Source of the DNA: Halarchaeum acidiphilum MH1-52-1
GTDB lineage: Archaea > Halobacteriota > Halobacteria > Halobacteriales > Halobacteriaceae
Direction: 5' to 3'
NCBI RefSeq assembly: GCF_000474235.1
Contig: NZ_BATA01000003.1
Span: 1-64,000 of the forward strand
Length of the DNA stretch: 64,000 nt
Notes under the pieces: generated by a model
Database searches by the model: none
Seen by the model: only the letters and a program-made list of their open reading frames with translations
What the model was told of the DNA's origin: nothing
Shown: positions 24,237-31,779 of the stretch, piece by piece
Numbering within the stretch: the stretch's first letter is position 1
Layout of the letters: each line of letters starts with the position of its first letter
Made by a program: the position numbers and the translations under genes

Positions 24237-25001
24237 ATGGACATCGTCCTCACGAACGACGACGGGATCGAGAGTCCCGGGCTCGCCGCCCTCTACGACG
24301 CCCTCTCGGACTTCGGCGACGTCACCGCGGTCGCGCCCGCGGAGGACATGAGCGCGACGGGGCGCGCGCTCTCGCGGGAGGTCGTCGTGGACGACCACGA
24401 GTACGGCTACGCGGTCCGCGGGACGCCCTCGGACTGCGTGATCGCTGCGCTGGAGTCGCTCGTCCCGAACGCGGACGTCGTCGTCTCCGGCTGTAACCGC
24501 GGCGGGAACCTCGGAGCGTACGTCCTCGGACGCTCGGGCACGGTGAGCGCGGCCGTCGAGGCCGCGTTCTTCGACGTCCCCGCGATCGCGGTCTCGCTCG
24601 CGCTGACGAGCGCGGACTTCGACGCGGGCGTGACCCCGAAGGCCGACTACGCGGAGGCCGCCGCCGCCACCGCGTACCTCGTCGAGCACACGCACGACTC
24701 CGGGGTCTTCGAGCGTGCGGACTACCTGAACGTGAACGCCCCGCGGCCGGGCACGGAGACCGGCGGGCTGGCGGTGACGACGCCGACGCGCGGCTACGAT
24801 ATGAGCGTCGATCGCGACGGCGAGCGCCTGCGGCTCCACGACGAGATGTGGGATCGCATCGACGAGGGGATCGTCGCGGGCGAACCCGCGGACAGCGACC
24901 TCCGCGCGGTCGTCGCGGGCGAGACCAGCGTCTCGCCGCTCACCGCGCCGCACACGACCGAGCACCACGAGGTGCTCGACGCGCTCGCCGAGACCTACTG
25001 A
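24237..25001 (+). CDS. surE: 5'/3'-nucleotidase SurE
   Basis: 254 aa. It dephosphorylates nucleoside monophosphates. The metal site is at the extreme N-terminus (IVLTNDDGIESPGLAALYDA), then VVAPAEDMSATGRALS-like residues, and VVSGCNRGGNLGAYVLGRSG is the S-G-x-N-x-G-x-N loop. GTVSAAVEAAFFDVPAIAVS completes the fold. An AACCGTTTTGC box at 24212-24222 supports the ATG at 24237. It stands alone. Confidence 0.93.
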   Translation: MDIVLTNDDGIESPGLAALYDALSDFGDVTAVAPAEDMSATGRALSREVVVDDHEYGYAVRGTPSDCVIAALESLVPNADVVVSGCNRGGNLGAYVLGRSGTVSAAVEAAFFDVPAIAVSLALTSADFDAGVTPKADYAEAAAATAYLVEHTHDSGVFERADYLNVNAPRPGTETGGLAVTTPTRGYDMSVDRDGERLRLHDEMWDRIDEGIVAGEPADSDLRAVVAGETSVSPLTAPHTTEHHEVLDALAETY

Positions 25002-25057
25002 GGTGACTCGGGGGACGGGCCGCGTCCCTCACCGGTCGGGACCGCGGATGGCGAAGT

Positions 25058-25065
25058 CCCTTTGT
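25058..25065 (+). promoter_or_regulatory. TATA box of the Lrp-type gene
   Basis: CCCTTTGT lies 24-31 nt before the ATG at 25089. A TTG codon that would extend the protein starts inside this box, so the shorter start is preferred. Confidence 0.45.
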
Positions 25066-25088
25066 TCGAGACGGGCGAACGCGTGCGC

Positions 25089-25556
25089 ATGATCGAGGGC
25101 GACATCGACGCGGTCGACCGGGCGATCCTGTACGCGCTTCAGGAGGACGCGCGAAACCACTCCTCGAGCGATATCGCGGAGCGGACGGGGACCTCTGGGA
25201 GCACGGTCCGCAAGCGCATCCAGCGATTGGAGGACGAGGGCGTCATCAAGGGGTACAGCGCGGAGATCGACTACGAGCGATCCGGGTATCCGATCCGAAT
25301 GCTGCTCTTCTGCACGGCGTCGATCCACGAGCGCGCCGACCTGATCCCGGAGGTCCTCGACCTCGACGGCGTCGTCTCCGTTCAGGAGCTGATCACGGGC
25401 GAGCGCAACCTCCTCGTGACCGCTGTCGGCAACTCGGACAGCGACATCACGCCGATCGCGGAGGCGCTCCTCGACATGGGCCTGACGGTGGTCGACGAGG
25501 TACTGGTGAAGAGCCACGTGACGACCCCGTTCGGCGGATTCGAGGAAGAGGAGTAG
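25089..25556 (+). CDS. Lrp/AsnC-family transcription regulator
   Basis: 155 aa from the ATG at 25089. The N-terminal HTH reads IDAVDRAILYALQEDARNHS, DIAERTGTSGSTVRKRIQRL and EDEGVIKGYSAEIDYER. The C-terminal half, LLFCTASIHERADLIPEVLD and VSVQELITGERNLLVTAVG, is a RAM-like effector-binding domain. It precedes dabB-dabA on the same strand, separated by 150 bp that hold two TATA-like boxes; it is a natural candidate to control that operon, though the sequence does not prove it. Confidence 0.88.
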   Translation: MIEGDIDAVDRAILYALQEDARNHSSSDIAERTGTSGSTVRKRIQRLEDEGVIKGYSAEIDYERSGYPIRMLLFCTASIHERADLIPEVLDLDGVVSVQELITGERNLLVTAVGNSDSDITPIAEALLDMGLTVVDEVLVKSHVTTPFGGFEEEE

Positions 25557-25590
25557 GTCGGCCGCGACCGACAGACCAAGTCTTTCACGA

Positions 25591-25639
25591 ATTATAAGGG
25601 CGTATATCGAACGGACTGGGAATTGACGAAGGATTTATT
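25591..25639 (+). promoter_or_regulatory. Candidate promoters of dabB-dabA
   Basis: Three AT-rich boxes stand out from the GC-rich surroundings: ATTATAAGG (25591-25599), GTATATCG (25602-25609) and ATTTATTG (25633-25640). The last is best spaced for a start near 25665. That would allow either a leaderless GTG at 25669 or a leader of about 45 nt before the ATG at 25708. Confidence 0.45.
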
Positions 25640-25707
25640 GCCCGATCTGTTCGTATTGTTGCGTAGGTGTGACCGGGGACTACCCCGCGTCACGAACGAG
25701 CGAAACG

Positions 25708-27201
25708 ATGACGGACACCCAATCCACACGCACGATCGGAGGCCTCTCGGACACCGCGTCGGAATCGCCCGCTCGCACGCCCGCGTGGCTCACTCGACTC
25801 GTGTGGGCGCTGTGGGTCGCGTGCCTCGGGGTCCTCGTCGCGCGCGCCGCGACGGGCACCACGTGGGACGTCGCGGGCGTCCTCACCGTGGACGGTCTGA
25901 CGGCCGTGATGTGGGTCGCCGTCACCTTCTTCAGCGGGATCGTCCACAGCTACTCGCGGCGCTACATGGCCGGGAGCGAGCGGATCGAGACCTTCTTCGC
26001 CCGGACGTTCGCCTTCACGCTCACCGTGATGGTGCTCGTCGCCGCCGCGAACACCGCGCTGTTCGTCCTCGCGTGGCTCGCCATGGGTCTCCTCATGGCC
26101 GATCTCATCGGCTACGCCCGCGACTGGCCGCAGGCGCGGGCCGCGGCGTCGCTCGCGCGCCGGTACTTCCTCGCCAGTAGCGCGCTCGTCGCCGTCGCCG
26201 CCGCGGCGCTCTGGGCGACGACGGGCGCGACGACGTTCGACGGTATCGCCGCCACCGCCGACACGCTCCCCGGAACCGTTTGGCTCCTCGTCGCCGCCGC
26301 CCTCCTCCTCGCCGCGATGGTGCAGTCCGCGCTCGTCCCCTTCCACACGTGGCTGCTCTCCTCGATGACCGCGCCGACGCCCGCGTCCGCGCTGATGCAC
26401 GCCGGCTTCGTCAACGCCGGTGGCATCCTCCTCGTCCGCTTCGCGCCCGTCGTCACCGCCGACACGCGCTTCATGCTCATCGTCGTCGCCGTCGGCGCCG
26501 CGAGCGCGCTCGTCGGCAAACTCCTGCGCACCGTTCAGTCGGACGTGAAGGGCCGCCTCGGCTGCTCCACGACCGGGCAGATGAGCTACATGATCATGCA
26601 GGCCGGCCTCGGCTTCTTCGCCGCCGCCGTCACCCACCTCATCCTCCACGGCTTCTACAAGGCCTACATGTTCCTCTCGAACGGGAGTCGCGTCGCGCAC
26701 ACGACGCCGGGCCACGGTCACGGCGAGACCCCGTCGCTCACCGCCGTCGGCGCGCTCGCGACCGCCGCCACCGCCGTCGCGGGCGGCGCCATCTTCGCCG
26801 CGATCACCGGCGAGGGACTGCGCGCGGACAGCGGTCTCCTCCTCGTCGGTCTCGTCGTGCTGACGACGCTCCACGCGGCGCGACAGGCCCTCGGACGGAC
26901 CGGCGTCGCGCCCGCCGTCCGCTACGGCGCCGTGGCGCTCGTCTTCCTCCCCGCGATCGCCGTCTACGGACTCGTCTACACCGCGATCGAGGGCGTCATG
27001 GCCGGATCGGTCGTGACGGCCGCACCGACCGCGTTGGGTCCCGTTCACCTCGCCGTCGCCGCCGCGTTCGCCATCGTCTACCTCGCCATCGAGACCGGCG
27101 CGTATCGGCGGAGCGATCGCCTCTACGTCGCGCTCCGCAACGCGACCCAGCCAGCACCGGAGACGGTCACCACGAACACGGAGGAGTACAATGAGTACTG
27201 A
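25708..27201 (+). CDS. dabB: DabB, proton-conducting subunit of inorganic-carbon transporter
   Basis: 497 aa from the ATG at 25708 (510 aa if the GTG at 25669 is used). It is a NuoL/MrpA-like membrane protein with about 12-14 helices. Core marks are FFSGIVHSYSRRYMAGSERI, VPFHTWLLSSMTAPTPASAL, MHAGFVNAGGILLVRFAP and GCSTTGQMSYMIMQAGLGFF (the discontinuous helices with Lys/His of antiporter-like subunits), then HLILHGFYKAYMFLSNGS. Paired with DabA it forms the DAB system, which uses ion flow to drive hydration of CO2 to bicarbonate. It overlaps dabA by 11 bp. Confidence 0.85.
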   Translation: MTDTQSTRTIGGLSDTASESPARTPAWLTRLVWALWVACLGVLVARAATGTTWDVAGVLTVDGLTAVMWVAVTFFSGIVHSYSRRYMAGSERIETFFARTFAFTLTVMVLVAAANTALFVLAWLAMGLLMADLIGYARDWPQARAAASLARRYFLASSALVAVAAAALWATTGATTFDGIAATADTLPGTVWLLVAAALLLAAMVQSALVPFHTWLLSSMTAPTPASALMHAGFVNAGGILLVRFAPVVTADTRFMLIVVAVGAASALVGKLLRTVQSDVKGRLGCSTTGQMSYMIMQAGLGFFAAAVTHLILHGFYKAYMFLSNGSRVAHTTPGHGHGETPSLTAVGALATAATAVAGGAIFAAITGEGLRADSGLLLVGLVVLTTLHAARQALGRTGVAPAVRYGAVALVFLPAIAVYGLVYTAIEGVMAGSVVTAAPTALGPVHLAVAAAFAIVYLAIETGAYRRSDRLYVALRNATQPAPETVTTNTEEYNEY

Positions 27202-29665
27202 GAACGACGACCGCGACGTCCGCGAGCACGTCGCTCGGGCCGCAGAGACCCTCGGGACGAACTGGCCGCTCCACTCGTTCGTGACCGCGAACCCCCTCTC
27301 CGGCTTCGAGGACCGCCCCTTCCACGAGGCCGTCGCACGGGCCGCGACCCTGCGCGGTGGCCGGGCCTACCCCGACCCGGAGACGTTCCGCGAGGCGTGG
27401 GAGCGCGGCGATATCGATCCCGAAACGCTTCGCGACGAACTCGCCGCGCACGGCTACGACGCCGATCCCGAACCCCACCTACAGCGGCTGTCGGCGACGG
27501 ACGCCGGCGGGAGCGACGCGCGTCCCACGCGCGACGAGGCGACGGCGCGCGTCGATCGCGTGCTCGCCAAGTGGCTGTCGGCCTTCCTCGACGAGGGCGA
27601 GGCGTCGTGGCCGATGCCGAACCGCGAGACCGGATTCTACGACGCGTTCCGCGCCGTCGCCCGCCACGACTCCGAGATCCCCGACGCGGGGGCGCTCGCT
27701 GAGGCGCCGGCCGACCCGGCCGCCGCCGTCGCGTCGGTCCTCGACGACCACCCGCGCGAGCGCTGGACGCCGGTCCTCGAGACCCACCTGAACGCGCTCC
27801 CCGGCTGGGGGGGACTCGTCAAGTACCGCGCGGAACGCGGCGACGAGTGGCAGGACGCCTGCCCGATCACGCTCGTCGGCTACCTCGCCGCGCGCCTCCT
27901 CCTCGTCGAGCGCTTCGACGCGCCGCTCGACCCGCTCGCGGACGAGACGGACGCCGACGCAAACACCGTCGGACGCGACGCCGCGAACGCGAACGACAGC
28001 GTCCCGCTCGAGGAGGCGTGGTTGCGCGCGTGGGAGGCGTCCTACCGCGACGAGGTCGTCGACGCCGTCGCCGACGCGGGCGCGGCGCGGGCCGAGACGG
28101 ACGGAGACGACACGGACGGCCGCGCGGACGCGCAACTCGTCTTCTGCATCGACACGCGCTCGGAGGTGTTCCGTCGGCACCTCGAGGCCGCGGGCGACTA
28201 CGAGACCCACGGTTACGCGGGATTCTTCGGCGTCCCGATGCGCCACGAGGGGTACGACGCGGAGGCGAGCGCCGACGCCTGCCCGCCGATCGTCGAGACC
28301 GAGCACTACGTCCGCGACCGCTCGGACGGACGCCACGAGCACGAGCGCGCCGCCTACGACCGCTGGACGGGGCGTCTCCTCGCCGGCGAGAAGGTGTTGA
28401 AGGCCGTGAAGTCGAACGCCGCGACCGCGTTCAGCTTCGTCGAGAGCGCGGGCAGCGCGTACGGCGCCGCGCTCGCCGCGCGGACGCTCCTCCCCGAGCG
28501 CGTTCACGACCTCCGCGACGCCCTCGACGCACGCCTCCCGAGCGTGCCCGACTTCTGCGCGCCGAGCGTCGACTACGCCGGCGAGCACGCGGGCGTCAGC
28601 GACCTCCCGGTCGGACTGACGTTCGAGGAGAAAGTCGAGTACGCCGCGGCCGCCTTCGAGACGATGGGCTGGGACTCCTTCGCGCGCCTCGTCGTCTTCA
28701 CCGGCCACGCGAGCGAGACGGCGAACAACCCGTTCGACGCGAGTCTCGACTGCGGCGCCTGCGCCGGCCAGCCCGGCGGGCCGAACGCCCGCGTGCTCGC
28801 CGCGATCTGCGACGACGACGCCGTTATCGATGCGCTGCACGCCCGCGGACACGACATCCCCGAGGACACCGTCTTCCTCGCCGCCGAGCACAACACGACG
28901 ACGGACGAGGTGACGCTCTACGACGGCGACGTCCCGGAGAGCCACGCGGACGACCTCGAACGCTTACGCGCCGATCTCGACGTCGCCCGCGCTGGCGCGA
29001 CCGCCGAGCGCGCCGAGGCGATGGACGCCGACCCCGAGCGCGGCGTGCGCGAGACCGAGCGCCGCGCCGCCGACTGGGCGGAGACTCGCCCCGAATGGGG
29101 CCTCGCCGGGAACGCCTCCTTCGTCATCGGGCCGCGCGACCTCACCGCCGACGTCGACCTCGACGGCCGCGCCTTCCTCCACTCCTACGACTGGCGGCGC
29201 GACGAGGACGGCGACGCGCTCGACGCCATCTTCGCCGGGCCGGTCATCGTCACGCAGTGGATCAACGCCCAGTACTACTGCTCGACCGTCGACAACGCCG
29301 CCTACGGCAGCGGCTCGAAGGTCACGCACAACCCCGTCGGAAACGTCGGCGTCTATCAGGGCAACGGCGGCGACCTCATGACCGGTCTCCCGCTCCAGTC
29401 GCTCATGGCCGCCGACGACGACCCACACCACCAGCCCCTGCGCCTCTCCGTCGTCGTCCACGCGCCCGTCGAGCGCGTCCGCGACGTCCTCGCCGACCAC
29501 GACCACCTCCGCACGCTCTGCGAGAACGGGTGGCTCTCGCTCACCGTCGTCGACCCGACGCGCGACCACGACGCCTACGAGTGCGACGGCCCCGCCGCGG
29601 ACGCGCCGGAGCAGGAGGCGACGCCCGAACCGGAGCGCGCCGCGCCCGTCGCCGCCGACGACTGA
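27191..29665 (+). CDS. dabA: DabA, zinc-binding subunit of inorganic-carbon transporter (DUF2309)
   Basis: 824 aa, soluble. The beta-carbonic-anhydrase-like zinc site can be read: Cys and Asp in LVFCIDTRSEVFRRHLE, His in VVFTGHASETANNPFDASLD, and Cys in CGACAGQPGGPNARVLAAIC. This is the arrangement described for DabA (C-x-D-x-R ... H ... C). The N-terminal LHSFVTANPLSGFEDRPFHE and the C-terminal VTQWINAQYYCSTVDNAAYG plus NVGVYQGNGGDLMTGLPLQS are full family signatures, so the gene is intact. An acidic insertion (about residues 250-310) is haloarchaeal. It works with DabB at the membrane. Confidence 0.9.
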   Translation: MSTENDDRDVREHVARAAETLGTNWPLHSFVTANPLSGFEDRPFHEAVARAATLRGGRAYPDPETFREAWERGDIDPETLRDELAAHGYDADPEPHLQRLSATDAGGSDARPTRDEATARVDRVLAKWLSAFLDEGEASWPMPNRETGFYDAFRAVARHDSEIPDAGALAEAPADPAAAVASVLDDHPRERWTPVLETHLNALPGWGGLVKYRAERGDEWQDACPITLVGYLAARLLLVERFDAPLDPLADETDADANTVGRDAANANDSVPLEEAWLRAWEASYRDEVVDAVADAGAARAETDGDDTDGRADAQLVFCIDTRSEVFRRHLEAAGDYETHGYAGFFGVPMRHEGYDAEASADACPPIVETEHYVRDRSDGRHEHERAAYDRWTGRLLAGEKVLKAVKSNAATAFSFVESAGSAYGAALAARTLLPERVHDLRDALDARLPSVPDFCAPSVDYAGEHAGVSDLPVGLTFEEKVEYAAAAFETMGWDSFARLVVFTGHASETANNPFDASLDCGACAGQPGGPNARVLAAICDDDAVIDALHARGHDIPEDTVFLAAEHNTTTDEVTLYDGDVPESHADDLERLRADLDVARAGATAERAEAMDADPERGVRETERRAADWAETRPEWGLAGNASFVIGPRDLTADVDLDGRAFLHSYDWRRDEDGDALDAIFAGPVIVTQWINAQYYCSTVDNAAYGSGSKVTHNPVGNVGVYQGNGGDLMTGLPLQSLMAADDDPHHQPLRLSVVVHAPVERVRDVLADHDHLRTLCENGWLSLTVVDPTRDHDAYECDGPAADAPEQEATPEPERAAPVAADD

Positions 29666-29690
29666 GGAATTACCTGAATTGAGGCGCTAA

Positions 29691-29743
29691 GGTCCCTTCC
29701 TCAACGAGCGACCGAAGGGAGCGAGTAGGGAGGGGATACAGCG
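29691..29743 (+). mobile_element. IS200/IS605-type terminal hairpin remnant A
   Basis: Twenty-six bp behind dabA. Arms TCCCTTCCT and AGGGAGGGGA enclose CAACGAGCG...GCGAGT and are followed by TACAGCG. The last 16 bases, GGGAGGGGATACAGCG, are identical to those of remnant B at 31670-31725. From memory this is the right-end hairpin style of haloarchaeal IS1341/TnpB elements and of their non-autonomous relatives. No tnpB or tnpA is present. Confidence 0.55.
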
Positions 29744-29814
29744 CCGCACGGTTCTCAAACACGTTCAACGCTCGGCCCACAGGCCCACGCAATCGCAACT
29801 GTTTAGTACGTTGT

Positions 29815-30090
29815 TCACGACTGCTCGCGCTCGCTACGCTGTTGTATCTTGTTCAACTCGATGAGGAGCCGAAAGACGGCTTTCACGAGGTTCGAGTCGA
29901 GATCGAACGCCTCGGCGTTCTGCCCGGCGCGCGCCATCACGGCCTCCTCTTGGGCCTCGTCGGTCGTCGCGAGGTCCTGCTGTTCTTTGACGTCGGCGAC
30001 GGCGTCCGCGACGTAGGTGCGTCGCGCGATGAGTTCGACGATGTCGCGATCGATCCCCTCGATTTCCGCGCGGAGTTCGTCGAGGCTCAT
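29815..30090 (-). CDS. Chorismate mutase (AroQ type)
   Basis: 91 aa. It converts chorismate to prephenate. The all-helical AroQ fold is clear: LDELRAEIEGIDRDIVELIA and RRTYVADAVADVKEQ (active-site Arg and Lys), then ATTDEAQEEAVMARAG and LVKAVFRLLIELNKIQQ. The ATG at 30090 overlaps the stop of the shikimate kinase gene (ATGA), so the two are translationally coupled. An in-frame extension upstream (MEDETGNDVPHD) would begin inside the kinase gene and is less likely. Prephenate then feeds TyrA at 22059. Confidence 0.92.
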   Translation of the reverse strand: MSLDELRAEIEGIDRDIVELIARRTYVADAVADVKEQQDLATTDEAQEEAVMARAGQNAEAFDLDSNLVKAVFRLLIELNKIQQRSEREQS

Positions 30091-30938
30091 GTCGTCCGTG
30101 CGCCGTCGTGCTGCGTCGTCGTGCGGAACGTCGTTCCCGGTTTCGTCTTCCATGATTCCTGTAAGTCCTCCAGATCCGCTCGGTCGCCGACGGCGACGTA
30201 GCTCGGGCCGGTCCCGGAGAGCGAGACGCCGTCGACGGCGGGCATGGCTTCGACGAGCGGGTCGGTCGGAAAGTCGAGCGCCCCGCAGAAGGCGAAGCCG
30301 TTGATCGTCATCGCGAGACCGTAGCGGCCCGCGAGCGCCAGTTCTTCGACGTGTTCGGCGAGCGGCGCGATCCGTGCACAGCGCTCGGCGTCGGCGTCCG
30401 CGCTGAACGCCCGCTCGTCCGGCGTCCAGACGAGGACGTCCCAGTCGGGATCGTCGCGCGCGAGCAGGACGTCGCGGTCGTTGTCGGTGACGGTGAGACC
30501 GCCGACCATGCTCGCGCTCGCGTCGTCGTACGCGCCCGTGACGGTGACGCCGGCGTCGCGGGCGGCCCGGACACCGATGAGCGCCGCCTCCTCGCGCGAT
30601 ACCTCCTCGACGGCACCGAGCGCGTCGAGCGTCGCGAGCACGGTGGCGTTCGCGGCGGCGCTCGACGACTTGAGACCCGCGGCCATCGAGACCTCCGACT
30701 CCGTCTCGACGTGGCCGCCCGAGACGCCGTCGCCGTACGCGTCGAGGACGCGCTCGACGCAGCGCTCGACGAGCCGGGTGTCCGCGTCGGGGTCGCCGGC
30801 GACCGCGCCAGATACCGAATCGCCGCCGAGGGCGACGTCGGCGCGGACGTAGCGGTCGATGGCGAACGCGGCGCCCCGACCGGTCGCGAGCGCGTTCAAC
30901 ACGGTGCCGGCCGCGGGGGCCTCGGCGCTGCCGTCCAT
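30087..30938 (-). CDS. aroK: Archaeal shikimate kinase (GHMP family)
   Basis: 283 aa. It phosphorylates shikimate, using the GHMP fold rather than the bacterial P-loop fold. The ATP loop is ETESEVSMAAGLKSSSAAAN (S-x-G-L-K-S-S-S-A motif). The N-terminal AAGTVLNALATGRGAAFAID and the C-terminal VDGVSLSGTGPSYVAVGDRA (motif 3, G-T-G-P-S) complete the family set. It is the first gene of a pair with chorismate mutase, although the two enzymes do not catalyse adjacent steps. It ends in ATGA overlap. Confidence 0.92.
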   Translation of the reverse strand: MDGSAEAPAAGTVLNALATGRGAAFAIDRYVRADVALGGDSVSGAVAGDPDADTRLVERCVERVLDAYGDGVSGGHVETESEVSMAAGLKSSSAAANATVLATLDALGAVEEVSREEAALIGVRAARDAGVTVTGAYDDASASMVGGLTVTDNDRDVLLARDDPDWDVLVWTPDERAFSADADAERCARIAPLAEHVEELALAGRYGLAMTINGFAFCGALDFPTDPLVEAMPAVDGVSLSGTGPSYVAVGDRADLEDLQESWKTKPGTTFRTTTQHDGARTT

Positions 30939-31032
30939 GCGTGAGGGTCACCGACGCACCACTTATCGTTGGCGGTCCGCGGGACGTCCCCGGGAGCGCG
31001 GCGCTTTTGCGCGCGGAGGCGCAGGTGTCGAT

Positions 31033-31479
31033 ATGAGCTATCGGAACGACGTCGCCCCGGAGACCCTCCCCGTCGATCTCACCCCGGACGGCGTCGTCCT
31101 CACGTACGCGGACGGTCGCGAGACGTTCTACAACGGCGTCCCGGAACGACACGAGGGGACGCTACGGACGAATCCCGGAATGCACGTGCAGGTGCTCGTC
31201 CTCGCCCCGACGGAGACGGAGGGCGTGATGTGCTACGTGAACGACCGGAACACGCACGACGACATCCTCGAGTCGACGGGCGTCGGGCGCGTGATGCTCG
31301 AACCCGGCGAGGAAGCGGAGATCTTCCCGGGCGTCACCGTCGAGATGGACGGCTACGCGGCGGAGATCACGGCCGATCCCGAGGTCGCGCGCGGCCGCGT
31401 CCTCGTCTTCGAGGAGGACGAGGCCAGCGAGTACAGCTTCGAGCTATTCGCCGGCGACGATGGCGACGAGAACGAGTAG
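31033..31479 (+). CDS. DUF5796-like haloarchaeal protein
   Basis: 148 aa from the ATG at 31033. GVVLTYADGRETFYNGVPER, NDRNTHDDILESTGVGRVML and EPGEEAEIFPGVTVEMDGYA agree with a haloarchaea-specific soluble family I recall as DUF5796. It is beta-rich, has no metal or catalytic motif that I can name, and carries an acidic tail. A CTTTTGCGC box at 31001-31009 supports the start. It is convergent with the small C2H2-like gene 7 bp away. Confidence 0.7.
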   Translation: MSYRNDVAPETLPVDLTPDGVVLTYADGRETFYNGVPERHEGTLRTNPGMHVQVLVLAPTETEGVMCYVNDRNTHDDILESTGVGRVMLEPGEEAEIFPGVTVEMDGYAAEITADPEVARGRVLVFEEDEASEYSFELFAGDDGDENE

Positions 31480-31485
31480 GCGGGA

Positions 31486-31620
31486 CTACCGCAGATAGGA
31501 GGGGTCTTCGGCGTCGCAGGTCTCCTCGTGTTTCGTCGCGTCGTCCTCGGAGTCGAACATGAGTCCGCACTTCTCGCAGCGGTACCACGTCATGTCGTCC
31601 CGCTGGGTTTCCTCGACCAT
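31486..31620 (-). CDS. C2H2-like zinc-finger microprotein
   Basis: 44 aa from the ATG at 31620. WYRCEKCGLMFDSEDDATKH followed by EETCD places Cys-x2-Cys and His-x4-Cys as in a single C2H2/C2HC finger. The preceding MVEETQRDDMT is typical of a haloarchaeal family (DUF7128, from memory). The upstream extension in the same frame reads through the IS-type hairpin B and is not coding. It may bind nucleic acid or protein. Confidence 0.7.
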   Translation of the reverse strand: MVEETQRDDMTWYRCEKCGLMFDSEDDATKHEETCDAEDPSYLR

Positions 31621-31669
31621 ATCCACCCTGTCGACGCCCGCCCTGTTAGCTTCTGCGGTGAGGGCGCGA

Positions 31670-31725
31670 AGCCCCCTTCCGCTACGGAGGGAGCGAAGTG
31701 AACGGAGTCGGGAGGGGATACAGCG
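31670..31725 (+). mobile_element. IS200/IS605-type terminal hairpin remnant B
   Basis: Arms CCCCTTCCG and CGGGAGGGG (one G-T pair) enclose CTACGGAGGGAGCGAAGTGA, followed by ATACAGCG. It shares GGGAGGGGATACAGCG with remnant A at 29691. It lies between two divergent promoters: 50 bp upstream of the C2H2 microprotein and 55 bp upstream of the CDC48-type gene. No transposase is nearby. Confidence 0.55.
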
Positions 31726-31750
31726 TTCACGCGTTTTCCCCACCGCAACC

Positions 31751-31757
31751 CTTTATC
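31751..31757 (+). promoter_or_regulatory. TATA box of the CDC48-type gene
   Basis: CTTTATC lies 23-29 nt before the ATG at 31780, giving a leaderless transcript. It begins 26 bp after hairpin remnant B. Confidence 0.55.
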
Positions 31758-31779
31758 TACGGATCGCCAACACGCCCCC

